Part shown: in pieces, positions 28,701 to 36,528 of the stretch
Position numbering within the stretch: position 1 is the first letter of the stretch
Layout of the letters: each line of letters opens with the position of its first letter
Assembly: GCF_006965485.1 (NCBI RefSeq)
Contig: NZ_CP041360.1
Location: forward strand, 5,002,501-5,066,500
Length of the DNA: 64,000 nt
Direction: 5' to 3'
From: Spirosoma sp. KCTC 42546
GTDB taxonomy: Bacteria > Bacteroidota > Bacteroidia > Cytophagales > Spirosomataceae
Position numbers and translations under genes: made by a program
Notes under the pieces: generated by a model
Database searches by the model: none
Seen by the model: the letters and a program-made list of their open reading frames with translations, nothing else
Told to the model about the DNA's origin: nothing

Positions 28701-28773
28701 GTCCTACGGTATCGATTACCTCAGCTATCCGAAAGCCAAAACGTTTGTATTCGGCCTGAACCTTACTTTTTAA
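25720..28773 (+). CDS. SusC/RagA-family TonB-linked outer-membrane transporter
   Basis: Start taken at ATG 25720 ([33 protein letters not shown]), giving a normal signal peptide and about 1017 residues. Domains in order: carboxypeptidase-like sandwich ([35 protein letters not shown]), plug ([24 protein letters not shown]... [30 protein letters not shown]) and a barrel ending [10 protein letters not shown]. No STN domain. The conserved [17 protein letters not shown] plug motif places it in the main SusC clade. The SusD partner begins 11 bases downstream. Substrate unknown. Confidence 0.93.
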   Translation: [1017 protein letters not shown]

Positions 28774-28784
28774 TTACAGAAGTC

Positions 28785-30470
28785 ATGAAAAAAATAGTCA
28801 TTTCGACGCTGGCTCTGGTTAGCGTACTCTTTATATACGGTTGTACCAATCTGGCCGAAAACGTGTTGGACGAAGCCTCGGTTTCCGGTTTGTCCGACCG
28901 TCAGGCAGCCGATGGAATAATTGCGCCTGTGTACGCCCGTTTACCCGATATTTTCCTGCATACCAACTACTTCGCTCTTCAGGAAATCTCGACGGATGAA
29001 GCGATTCTACCATATCGGGGTGGTACCGATTGGGGTGATAATGGCATTTATTTAGCCCTGCACCAGCATACAACCATCAGTACCGATCCTAACCTGAACA
29101 GTACCTGGAACCTGATTTTGCAGGGTGTATCGAGATCCATTACAGCGATCAATACGCTACCGACTCTGAAAGATCCAGTTACGAAAACCTATCTGGCCGA
29201 AGCCAGAGGAATGCGCGCCTACTATTCCATGCTGACATTAGATATGTTCGGTTTGGTGTTTGTGAAAGACGATCTGGGGGCTACATCAACCATTCTTCGG
29301 GGCGATCAGGCCGTTGAGTACATCAAAGCCGAATTGCTCGCAGTAGAGCCCAACCTGGAAACCACGGTTGGCCCTGGCCGGTTAACCAAAGGGGCCGTTT
29401 GGGGACTGCTGGCTCGTTTGTATATGAACGCTGCGGTTTACCGCGACCGGTATGCAACCCAGTTTACGTTCAAGCCAGAGGATATGGATAAGGCCGTTGA
29501 ATACTGCGACAAGATCATTTCCTCTGGCCAATACACACTGTCGAAGGATTTCTTCTCCATCTTCAACTCCGATAACCACGACAATAAAGAGTTGATCTTT
29601 GCGGTCGATCAGCGGGCTGACCTAAATGGTACGAATCGGATGGCCTATTTTTCGATATCGGGCGATCAGTTCCCAATACCAGCTTATCCGGCAGCTAACG
29701 GCACCGATGGACCGGGTATTACACCTGATTACTACCAGAGCTGGGCCACGGCTTATGCGCCTAAAGATCCGTCGGTAGATCCTCGTTTTTACAAACAGAA
29801 TCTGACCATCTACTCCAATCCGGCGGATTCGTGTGTGGCCGAAGCCGACTTTAACATTAACCGGGGCATTCTGCGTGGTCAGCAATATGGTTTGATTCGG
29901 CGGAACGGTGTGTTTTTGAAATGTCCGGATGGGAAATATAAAGTAGGCAAGCTGGCTTACGACACTCGCAATAAACCTACGCTGGCCGTTAATTTTACAG
30001 AGCAAATTGACTTCTCGGTTGCCGGAAGCAATTACAACACGGGCTATCGGGTTGAAAAATATGAGTTCAGCAAGAAATCGGCCAGTGGCCGGAATTTCGG
30101 TGATGCGGATATTGTGATCCTTCGATTAGCCGATATTTACCTGATGCGCGCGGAGGCTAAACTTCGCAAAAGTGGCGATGCGGCCTCTGCTTTAGCCGAT
30201 GTCAATACGGTCAGAGCTGCGCGAACGGTTACGGCTCCTCCACCAGCCCTCACCACCATGAACCTGGATCTGCTGTTACGGGAACGTGGTTTTGAATTAT
30301 ACTGGGAAGACCTTCGTCGTACTGATCTGATCCGATTTGGCAAATATGAGAGCACGTGGACGGAAAAAACGAACAGTGATCCTAAGAAGCGTATTTTCCC
30401 AATCCCGCAAACGGCAATTGATGGGGCCTCTAACCTGCCAGGCTATCTGAAGCAAAACGATAGCTACTAA
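28785..30470 (+). CDS. SusD/RagB-family outer-membrane lipoprotein
   Basis: 561 residues with lipobox FIYGC (Cys20), then SusD features: EARGMRAYYSMLTLDMFG, GAVWGLLARLYMNAAVY, ILRLADIYLMRAEAKLRKSGDAASALADVNTVR, and RGFELYWEDLRRTDLIRFGKY before the C-terminal IPQTAIDGASNLPGYLKQNDSY. It is the lid protein for the SusC encoded 11 bases upstream. Its TAA stop (30468-30470) is part of the duplicated target of the IS982-type element that follows, so the insertion just missed the coding sequence. Confidence 0.93.
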   Translation: MKKIVISTLALVSVLFIYGCTNLAENVLDEASVSGLSDRQAADGIIAPVYARLPDIFLHTNYFALQEISTDEAILPYRGGTDWGDNGIYLALHQHTTISTDPNLNSTWNLILQGVSRSITAINTLPTLKDPVTKTYLAEARGMRAYYSMLTLDMFGLVFVKDDLGATSTILRGDQAVEYIKAELLAVEPNLETTVGPGRLTKGAVWGLLARLYMNAAVYRDRYATQFTFKPEDMDKAVEYCDKIISSGQYTLSKDFFSIFNSDNHDNKELIFAVDQRADLNGTNRMAYFSISGDQFPIPAYPAANGTDGPGITPDYYQSWATAYAPKDPSVDPRFYKQNLTIYSNPADSCVAEADFNINRGILRGQQYGLIRRNGVFLKCPDGKYKVGKLAYDTRNKPTLAVNFTEQIDFSVAGSNYNTGYRVEKYEFSKKSASGRNFGDADIVILRLADIYLMRAEAKLRKSGDAASALADVNTVRAARTVTAPPPALTTMNLDLLLRERGFELYWEDLRRTDLIRFGKYESTWTEKTNSDPKKRIFPIPQTAIDGASNLPGYLKQNDSY

Positions 30471-30473
30471 TTA

Positions 30474-31434
30474 ATCTAAGTTGTATGTCACAAGTTTGTT
30501 TCGAGGGTATAGGCTATCAAAAACAACACGATTTTAATAAGGAAACCGGCTTCAGTAACGGCATGAATTTTCTTAGGAAATCGCATCGTAATCTGGCTAA
30601 AGGCCTGCTCAATCCGTTGGCGAAGTTGCTTTTTGTAAGCAGCTTCCCAAGCTTGATCGGGGCGTTGGCTATTACTTTTTCGTTGTATTCTTAAATTAAC
30701 CTCCTCACTCTCAGCATACAAATCCTCTTGCTCGTAATCGGTGTAGCCCGAGTCCCCATAGACTTCGCTACCTGCTGGCAACGTCAAATGCATCATCTGA
30801 AGCGCCGTCACATCCACATACGAACCCGGCAGAATAAAAAACTGAACCGGTTGCTTGTCGCGGGTGGTGATGAGTTGAACACGAAAGCCAAAAAAGAATC
30901 GACGCTTCGACGCAATCTTCCCTCGATATTCCTCCCCTTTGACTAACCGCGATCGGCCAATGCGGATGTTGTCACAAACTGCCACAGGAAACGAATCGAT
31001 CAGGTATTCTCCGCTCAGATTGAGTGCTTTGAAAAAATCAGCCAGATAGTAGAACAAGGCACTCAGTGTGGTCGCCAGGCGGTGAAGACGACGATTGAAC
31101 GCCGATTTCTCAAGCATGACAATACCTTGCTTATCAGCCATGTAGAGCATAGCCGAGGCTTGATTGCCACCAAAGAAACGGGCCGATATGATGGCGGTTG
31201 TCAACACGATACTGTCGCTAACTTTAGGAGTTGTCTGGGGTTTTACACTCCCCTGATTTTTGCCCACTTCGATGAAATAATCATCCAAAAAGCAATAAAT
31301 TGCCACTACTTTCTCAGACATAGCTGGTTAGATTTACCTCTGTTTTCGCACTTCAAAGGTAGTCTGGCTTGTGCTATGTCTGTTTTTTTAAGGGGTTTGC
31401 CTATCAAATCAATCGCCTTTCATACAACTTAGAT
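30474..31434 (-). mobile_element. IS982-family insertion sequence, about 0.96 kb, intact
   Basis: Terminal inverted repeats ATCTAAGTTGTATG (30474-30487) and CATACAACTTAGAT (31421-31434) are perfect. They are flanked by the 6-base direct repeat TAATTA (30468-30473 and 31435-31440), the likely target duplication. Because TAATTA is itself palindromic, the inverted repeat appears longer (22 bp). Size and single transposase ORF fit IS982. Intact ends and ORF suggest recent movement. Confidence 0.85.
30488..31321 (-). CDS. IS982-family transposase
   Basis: 277 residues. The catalytic DDE core of the IS982 type is recognisable: YLIDSFPVAVCDNIRIGRSRLVKG (first Asp), VYGDSGYTDYEQED (second Asp), and the C-terminal RIEQAFSQITMRFPKKIHAVTEAGFLIKIVLFLIAYTL with the Glu. 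No frameshift or stop, so probably active. It reads toward the SusD gene, antisense to it. Confidence 0.9.
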   Translation of the reverse strand: MSEKVVAIYCFLDDYFIEVGKNQGSVKPQTTPKVSDSIVLTTAIISARFFGGNQASAMLYMADKQGIVMLEKSAFNRRLHRLATTLSALFYYLADFFKALNLSGEYLIDSFPVAVCDNIRIGRSRLVKGEEYRGKIASKRRFFFGFRVQLITTRDKQPVQFFILPGSYVDVTALQMMHLTLPAGSEVYGDSGYTDYEQEDLYAESEEVNLRIQRKSNSQRPDQAWEAAYKKQLRQRIEQAFSQITMRFPKKIHAVTEAGFLIKIVLFLIAYTLETNL

Positions 31435-31450
31435 TAATTAGTTAAACGTA

Positions 31451-31527
31451 TTAACCACTGAGGCACAGAGAACACGGAGTTAGGATCAGTTATCTCAACT
31501 CCGTGTTCTCTGTGCCTCAGTGGTTAA
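31451..31527. repeat. Perfect 31-bp inverted repeat, CACAGAG family
   Basis: Arms 31451-31481 (TTAACCACTGAGGCACAGAG...) and 31497-31527 are exact reverse complements around a 15-base loop. Before the IS982 insertion this would have been the bidirectional terminator between the SusD gene and the convergent 120-residue gene. Confidence 0.85.
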
Positions 31528-31541
31528 ATAATATACTACTT

Positions 31542-31904
31542 CTATACCTCAAAAGGCAACGCGTACTCTCTGGAAATCACTTTAGATGAGCGCGTCTTCA
31601 CTTCTACCTTCGCCTTCAGGGGAGAGCCAAGTACCAGATAGTTTTTCACAAACTGGTCCTGATGAACCATCCAGGATTGGTCTTCCAGCAAATACTCATC
31701 TACTCCGGTTTTAGACGCCTGATAGGCCCAGCGCTCAACAATCAGGGGTTCATAGTTAATAATATTACCCATGTAATAGACCTGAATACCCGGCTGCGAC
31801 TGGTTGCCCAGTTCAGTGCAGCTTACTGCTGTGATTGTTAATGAGGACCCATCTTCCAGATCACGAACGGACCATTCGTCGATAACGCTTTTTTCGTTTG
31901 CCAT
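31542..31904 (-). CDS. Hypothetical protein, 120 residues
   Basis: Starts MANEKSVIDEWSVRDLEDGSSLTITAVSCTELG and has a compact mixed alpha/beta composition with no signal or membrane segment. It ends VKTRSSKVISREYALPFEV. Normal codon use and a stop placed just after a terminator hairpin support a real gene. I do not recognise the family. Confidence 0.6.
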   Translation of the reverse strand: MANEKSVIDEWSVRDLEDGSSLTITAVSCTELGNQSQPGIQVYYMGNIINYEPLIVERWAYQASKTGVDEYLLEDQSWMVHQDQFVKNYLVLGSPLKAKVEVKTRSSKVISREYALPFEV

Positions 31905-32230
31905 TGCCTTGTATGTAGTTCAGTGTTTATTAGCTATTGCTACTTACAAAGCAACGTGGCCTACGGATGCAATCAATGTGGGAGTTGGCAACTGGTAGAA
32001 ATGACTAAACAAATAGCAGGTTTTATGTCATTTCATGTGGCTATACTTTTAAAGAAACCAGGCAGGACTATAATCTATAAATCAGGCAAACACAATGGCA
32101 GTCTGCTACTGAGTAACGTCACCAGTAAAATGGCTAGGCAAGGCAAAAAAGATATAATATTTATAAACCAATAATTACAAGTTTACTTAATTTCATTTTT
32201 ATATCTTTACCTACCATCATCAACCACCCC
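31905..32230. other. Intergenic region, no clear gene
   Basis: About 325 bases. A plus-strand frame at 31923-32174 overlaps nothing but has an unconvincing composition. It likely contains the divergent promoters for the 120-residue gene and the small membrane protein. Confidence 0.4.
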
Positions 32231-32392
32231 TTGCAGCCTTCGTCGTCTTTTATAAGCCTTCTGGCATGTTTCTTTATGATACTGTGTGCCAGCTATGTCT
32301 TCTATCTCCTGGATTGCGAAAACCCAATCGTACTCGTAGCAACAGGGGTAATTATTCTACTTTATTGCCTGTATAACAAGCAGTTAAAATAA
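32231..32392 (+). CDS. Small two-helix membrane protein, about 53 residues
   Basis: A frame ending TAA at 32390-32392 encodes LQPSSSFISLLACFFMILCASYVFYLL, DCENP, IVLVATGVIILLYCLY and NKQLK. This is two hydrophobic helices joined by a short polar turn and ending in lysines, the normal inside-positive layout. The start is uncertain: TTG 32231 gives 53 residues, ATG 32276 gives 38 with a shortened first helix. A strong terminator lies 120 bases downstream. Function unknown. Confidence 0.45.
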   Translation: MQPSSSFISLLACFFMILCASYVFYLLDCENPIVLVATGVIILLYCLYNKQLK

Positions 32393-32511
32393 ATTTCTAA
32401 ATGAACAGGTTTGTGGTTTCGATTCGACAACCAAACTTATTCTCAAAATCAAGCAACGAAATACACGACCATCGCGTACATAGTACATATAAGCTTTATT
32501 ATGTAATTCAG

Positions 32512-32544
32512 AAAAGCCGGGCCAGTTGAGTCCGGCTTTTTTTT
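32512..32544 (+). terminator. Intrinsic terminator
   Basis: Stem AAAAGCCGG (32512-32520) with CCGGCTTTT (32532-32540) and a run of eight T (32537-32544) on the plus strand. It should end transcription from the small membrane protein and may also serve the convergent kinase gene, which stops 10 bases further on. Confidence 0.75.
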
Positions 32545-32553
32545 GACTAAATT

Positions 32554-33192
32554 TTAATGTTCTTCTCTCGAACCATCTAGCCAGCCGTCGACCTGTCGAA
32601 TAACTTTAGCGAGATCCAAAGGCTGATTCACATAATCCAATTCATTTACGTCCAGGATTAGCAAAGGGCCGAGGTCATAGGCATCCACAAATTCTTCATA
32701 GAGTTGGTTTAAACTAGCCAGGTAGTCATCGCTAATAGCCAGCTCAAACGACCGGCCCCGTTTCTGAATCCGTTCACGAAGTTTAGGCAGGCTGGCCCGG
32801 AGATAAATCATCAGATCGGGTGGGCGAACGAGGCTCATCATATTCTCAAAGACCTGGCGATATGTGAAATAATCCCGTTCAGACATGGTTTCGTTCTGAT
32901 AGAGATTACGGGCAAAAATGGCAGCATCTTCGTAAATAGTCCGGTCCTGCACCAATGTGAGCCCTTGATTTTTTCGCTTGCTGTCCATGATTTTTGTCAT
33001 CTGCACAAAGCGGCTATTGAGGAAATAGATCTGCAGATTGAATGACCAGCGCGGCATATCTTCGTAGAAATCGGCCAGATAGGGGTTTCCCTCTACAGCC
33101 TCATAAAGTACTTCCCAGCCATAGTGAGCAGCCAGCAATTCGGCTAGCGTTGTTTTGCCAGCCCCAATATTTCCTGTAATAGCAATATGCAT
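32554..33192 (-). CDS. Deoxynucleoside kinase
   Basis: 212 residues of the dCK/dGK/TK2-like family. P-loop GNIGAGKTT (7-15), a Glu-containing EAVEGNPYL segment that contacts substrate, DR at 83-84 in VQDRTIYED, and the LID arginines in RERIQKRGRSFE. It phosphorylates deoxynucleosides for nucleotide salvage in the cytoplasm. The precise base preference (deoxyadenosine/deoxyguanosine is common in Bacteroidota) is not readable here. Standalone gene, convergent with the small membrane protein. Confidence 0.9.
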   Translation of the reverse strand: MHIAITGNIGAGKTTLAELLAAHYGWEVLYEAVEGNPYLADFYEDMPRWSFNLQIYFLNSRFVQMTKIMDSKRKNQGLTLVQDRTIYEDAAIFARNLYQNETMSERDYFTYRQVFENMMSLVRPPDLMIYLRASLPKLRERIQKRGRSFELAISDDYLASLNQLYEEFVDAYDLGPLLILDVNELDYVNQPLDLAKVIRQVDGWLDGSREEH

Positions 33193-33370
33193 TGTTTAGT
33201 CGATAGTCGTTAGTTGCCAGTTTGCCGGGTAATTTCTGGCCAATAAATGTAGATAGGTCATGCCACCTGACCAACATCAGGGAACTAATCACTGTTTTAA
33301 TTTAATTTTGTAATTGAGACTGGACACTGAGCTGCATACGTTCGTTCATTCACCCTTTCGCTCTTTGCTA

Positions 33371-34348
33371 ATGAAACCGTACCGCGTTCTTCTTTACTAT
33401 ATTTATTCGCCGATTGAAAACCCGGAGCAATATCGGGAAGAACATCATTTGTTGTGCCTGCGCCTGAACCTACTCGGACGCGTTATTGTGGCCCCTGAAG
33501 GGTTGAACGGAACGGTATCGGGCCTAACAGCTGATTGCGAAGCCTACATAGCCGCTCTCCATGCCGATCCTCGTTTTGCTGATACAGAATTTAAGATCGA
33601 TGAAGCTGACGGGCATACGTTTCAGAAACTGCACGTTCGGGTGAAGGCCGAGATTGTTCACTCTGATCTAGGCGTTGATCCACTCCGGCAAACAGGCATT
33701 CATCTCGAACCAGAGGAGTTCAGGCAGCTCAAAAATGACCCCGATGTCGTGCTGGTCGATATGCGATCAAATTACGAACACGAAGTTGGCAAGTTCAAAG
33801 GAGCCATTACGTTCGATATGGACAACCTGCGCGAATTACCCGAACACGTGGCCGAAATCGAGCATCTGAAAGGCTCCGGCAAGAAAATCATTACCTATTG
33901 CACGGGGGGTATCAAGTGCGAGAAAGCGTCGGCCTATCTCCTTTCGCAAGGCTTCGATAATGTGTATCAGCTTCATGGCGGCATTATAAAATACGGTATG
34001 GAAGCCGGTGGCGAGGATTTCGACGGCGAATGCTATGTGTTCGATAACCGCGTAACGGTTCCAGTCAATCATGTCAATCCCGTTATTGTATCAACCTGCT
34101 ATCGGTGTGGGACGCCCACCAGTCGCATGATTAACTGCGCCAGCCCAGTCTGCAACAACCATATTACGCTTTGCGACGATTGTGGACACGAGCACGCAGG
34201 CACTTGCACAGATGCCTGCAAAGAAGACCCAAACCTTCGCCCTTACGACGGCACGGGCTACTACGGCAAACAAACTCAAAGCTACTCCCCTATTCAGGGC
34301 TACAAAAGCCGGCAAGGACAGAAGGTGGAAGTAGTCATCAACAATTGA
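33371..34348 (+). CDS. trhO: tRNA uridine(34) hydroxylase, rhodanese-type
   Basis: Start at ATG 33371 (MKPYRVLLYYIYSPIENPEQY), with an in-frame TTG 57 bases upstream rejected. 325 residues: an N-terminal TrhO/YceA domain with GRVIVAPEGLNGTVSG (about 35-50), then a rhodanese domain with catalytic Cys177 in YCTGGIKCE. A C-terminal cysteine-rich stretch follows (CYRCGTPTSRMINCASPVCNNHITLCDDC). TrhO makes 5-hydroxyuridine at tRNA position 34 in an oxygen-dependent reaction. Its TGA stop lies inside the left arm of the downstream inverted repeat. Confidence 0.93.
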   Translation: MKPYRVLLYYIYSPIENPEQYREEHHLLCLRLNLLGRVIVAPEGLNGTVSGLTADCEAYIAALHADPRFADTEFKIDEADGHTFQKLHVRVKAEIVHSDLGVDPLRQTGIHLEPEEFRQLKNDPDVVLVDMRSNYEHEVGKFKGAITFDMDNLRELPEHVAEIEHLKGSGKKIITYCTGGIKCEKASAYLLSQGFDNVYQLHGGIIKYGMEAGGEDFDGECYVFDNRVTVPVNHVNPVIVSTCYRCGTPTSRMINCASPVCNNHITLCDDCGHEHAGTCTDACKEDPNLRPYDGTGYYGKQTQSYSPIQGYKSRQGQKVEVVINN

Positions 34349-34423
34349 CTTAAACACAGAGCCACGGAGAACACAGAGATATAAATTTTCCTCTGTGTTC
34401 TCCGTGGCTCTGTGTTTAAGTCA
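34346..34423. repeat. Perfect 33-bp inverted repeat, CACAGAG family
   Basis: Arms 34346-34378 (TGACTTAAACACAGAGCCAC...) and 34391-34423 with a 12-base loop. The first three bases are the trhO stop codon. The next gene on the minus strand stops 12 bases away, so it probably terminates both convergent genes. Confidence 0.85.
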
Positions 34424-34434
34424 GTTTTTCATCA

Positions 34435-35394
34435 CTATTTGTTCACCACATTGACCGGCTTCCCATCCATAAAGGCAGCAAGATTCTGGACGGTGATGTC
34501 CATTAATCGGCCTCTGGCTTCTATGGTTGCCCAGGCGATGTGTGGCGTGATCAGGCAGTTCTTCGCGGTAAATAACGGATTGTCGGCGGCTGGCGGTTCT
34601 TTCGACAGTACATCGATACCCGCTCCGGCAATAACACCCGAATTCAACGCATCGGCCAGATCCTGATCGACAACGATAGGCCCTCTCGATGTATTTAGCA
34701 GGAAAGCGGAAGGCTTCATCAAGGCCAGATTCTCTTTATTGATAAGCCCCTGTGTTTCTGGTGTTAATGGGCAGTGAATGCTCACCACATCGGACTCTTT
34801 CAGCAATTCAGGGATTTCTGCCCAACGGAAATTAGCCCGGTGCGATTGATCGGACTGGTGTCGTTTTGAGCCAATGATGTTCATACCAAAGGCCGTGGCA
34901 ATGTCGCCCACTTTCTCGCCGATACTGCCAAACCCAATAATCCCGATGGTTTTGCCCGCCAGTTCAACTAATGGAAAATCCCAGAAACACCAGTCAATCG
35001 ACTTAGCCCATTTGCCATCCCGCACCGCATCGCTATGGTGTTTCACGTGTTGGGTTAATTCGAGCAGCAGGGCAAAGGTTAACTGAACTACCGACGCGGT
35101 TCCATAACCAGGCACATTGGCGACAATTATTCCTTTCTGTTTGGCAACATCCGTGTTGATGATATTATACCCAGTGGCCAGAACACCAATAAATTTCAAC
35201 GCGGGTAGCTGCGTTAGGAGGTCTTCGCCAAGAGGTGTTTTATTCGTAAAAATGACTTCGGCGTCTTTTGCTCGTTCCACCACCAGCTCGGCGGGGGTTC
35301 GATCGTACACCGTAACGTCACCTAATTTTTCCAACCCTTCCCAGGATAAATCGCCCGGATTCAAGGTGTACCCATCTAATACGACAATCTTCAT
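34435..35394 (-). CDS. D-2-hydroxyacid dehydrogenase (glycerate dehydrogenase-like)
   Basis: 319 residues, NAD-dependent. Nucleotide-binding loop GFGSIG (154-159), catalytic Arg237 in NTSRGPIVV, Glu266 in DVLSKEPP and His285 in PHIAWAT. Closest in feel to hydroxypyruvate/glycerate dehydrogenases, which interconvert hydroxypyruvate or glyoxylate and the D-hydroxyacid. It is last in the minus-strand sugar-acid cluster, behind the isomerase gene and separated from it by a hairpin. This fits reduction of a hydroxypyruvate-type product of that isomerase (inference). Confidence 0.88.
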   Translation of the reverse strand: MKIVVLDGYTLNPGDLSWEGLEKLGDVTVYDRTPAELVVERAKDAEVIFTNKTPLGEDLLTQLPALKFIGVLATGYNIINTDVAKQKGIIVANVPGYGTASVVQLTFALLLELTQHVKHHSDAVRDGKWAKSIDWCFWDFPLVELAGKTIGIIGFGSIGEKVGDIATAFGMNIIGSKRHQSDQSHRANFRWAEIPELLKESDVVSIHCPLTPETQGLINKENLALMKPSAFLLNTSRGPIVVDQDLADALNSGVIAGAGIDVLSKEPPAADNPLFTAKNCLITPHIAWATIEARGRLMDITVQNLAAFMDGKPVNVVNK

Positions 35395-35453
35395 TGTTGG
35401 TTTTTTCTTGTTATGGAATAAAATTCAATTCCGCACGTACGCATGTTCCTCAC

Positions 35454-35577
35454 GTTCTCGCTTGGCTACGCCGAGTGAGGCCTATTTTTTTTACGGCCTC
35501 TGGCCGGAGATGAGTGACAAAAACGGGCCAGAGGCCCTTGAAGGAATAGCACTCACTCGGCGTAGCCAAGCGAGAAC
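35454..35577. repeat. Composite nested inverted repeat (CTTGGCTACGCC / GGCCTCTGGCC)
   Basis: Outer perfect arms 35454-35478 (GTTCTCGCTTGGCTACGCCG...) and 35553-35577, with an inner pair GGCCTCTGGCC (35495-35505) and GGCCAGAGGCC (35526-35536). It lies between two tandem minus-strand genes. The same modules recur in the 44248-44365 element and at 54322-54350. Confidence 0.8.
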
Positions 35578-35597
35578 AAGGGAATCCACAGGATTAA

Positions 35598-36485
35598 CTA
35601 CACCCGCGCCCAGGCTTCGTTCAGCGTCCGTTTGGCGTTGGCAATTACGACATCCGGGTCTTCATCACCAAAGGGTTTCACCTCAAAACTGACGATAGGT
35701 GGGTTTTCGGTATTCAAATAACCAATATCAAGCAGTACTTTCAGATAATGTGTTACTTCGGGTACGTCGTTTTCGCCATTCGGGAAGCCAAATCTTGGGT
35801 GCACATCGCCATAGGCAGGCATGTCCGGGCTTTTGACTACGCAGTTGCCAATGTGGGCGTGTGTGATGTACTCCTTAACGGGCAAAAGCGATTCCTCAAT
35901 CGTTTCATGGATCAGAGGAATATGGCTCAAATCGACCATTAGGCCAAAATGATCATGCTCTTTCCTAACTTCCTGCACGTAACGTAACGCCAGATCGGCG
36001 GGGCCAATCAGGGATTTCTTATCGACATCATAATCAAACACTTCCAGCGAAACGTTCATATCGCCCTTGCTTTTTGCATAGGCGCAGATTTCGTTGGTCG
36101 ATTTCACGAGCAGGTCAAACGCTTCTTCTTTTCGGGCCTCTTCGTACTTACCGCTCAAAAACGAGTAGCCGGTAGCCCCTAGCTCATAGGCTTCATCGAT
36201 ACCTTCTTTCACATTGGCGAGTGCCCGTTGCCGCCCTTCTTCATTGGTGTCATTCAGGTTAAGACCCGTTGTTAGCAGTCGGGGTTGAGCCGCGTACGCG
36301 ACTGTCATGTGCGAGGACTCCAGCAGGCTTTTTACATTCCGGCGAACCTCCAGGTCGTTGACGGTCGTAATTTCTATAGCCGTGAAGTACTCATCTAACA
36401 CAACTTTTTTAATGGTTTCAAACACGGGTCCTTCGCCCTTCATGGTTTCGGGAAATGCCATGAAATGGACCAGACCAACTTTCAT
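35598..36485 (-). CDS. Sugar phosphate isomerase/epimerase-like TIM-barrel protein
   Basis: Start taken at ATG 36485 (MKVGLVHFMAFPETMKGEG), giving 295 residues. An upstream ATG at 36509 adds eight residues. It has the AP-endonuclease-2/xylose-isomerase-like fold: EYFTAIEITTVND, VSLEVFDYDV, GLMVDLSHIPL, THAHIGNCVV and VSFEVKPFGDEDP. Glu and His residues are in the usual metal-binding places. Located 43 bases after the permease stop (measured from ATG 36485), so co-transcribed with it. The substrate may be a hydroxypyruvate- or keto-sugar-type compound, judged only by neighbours. Confidence 0.82.
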   Translation of the reverse strand: MKVGLVHFMAFPETMKGEGPVFETIKKVVLDEYFTAIEITTVNDLEVRRNVKSLLESSHMTVAYAAQPRLLTTGLNLNDTNEEGRQRALANVKEGIDEAYELGATGYSFLSGKYEEARKEEAFDLLVKSTNEICAYAKSKGDMNVSLEVFDYDVDKKSLIGPADLALRYVQEVRKEHDHFGLMVDLSHIPLIHETIEESLLPVKEYITHAHIGNCVVKSPDMPAYGDVHPRFGFPNGENDVPEVTHYLKVLLDIGYLNTENPPIVSFEVKPFGDEDPDVVIANAKRTLNEAWARV

Positions 36486-36528
36486 GTAGTTACAAAGTGG
36501 TGCATTCATATCAATTCAGGTGCAATCG

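Noticed and set aside
31923..32174. 83-codon plus-strand ORF
   Set aside because: Starts inside the promoter side of the minus-strand gene and reads as low-quality coding sequence.
32401..32440. tRNA-like T-arm text (GGTTTCGATTCGACAACC)
   Set aside because: No acceptor stem, anticodon arm or CCA context could be built around it.
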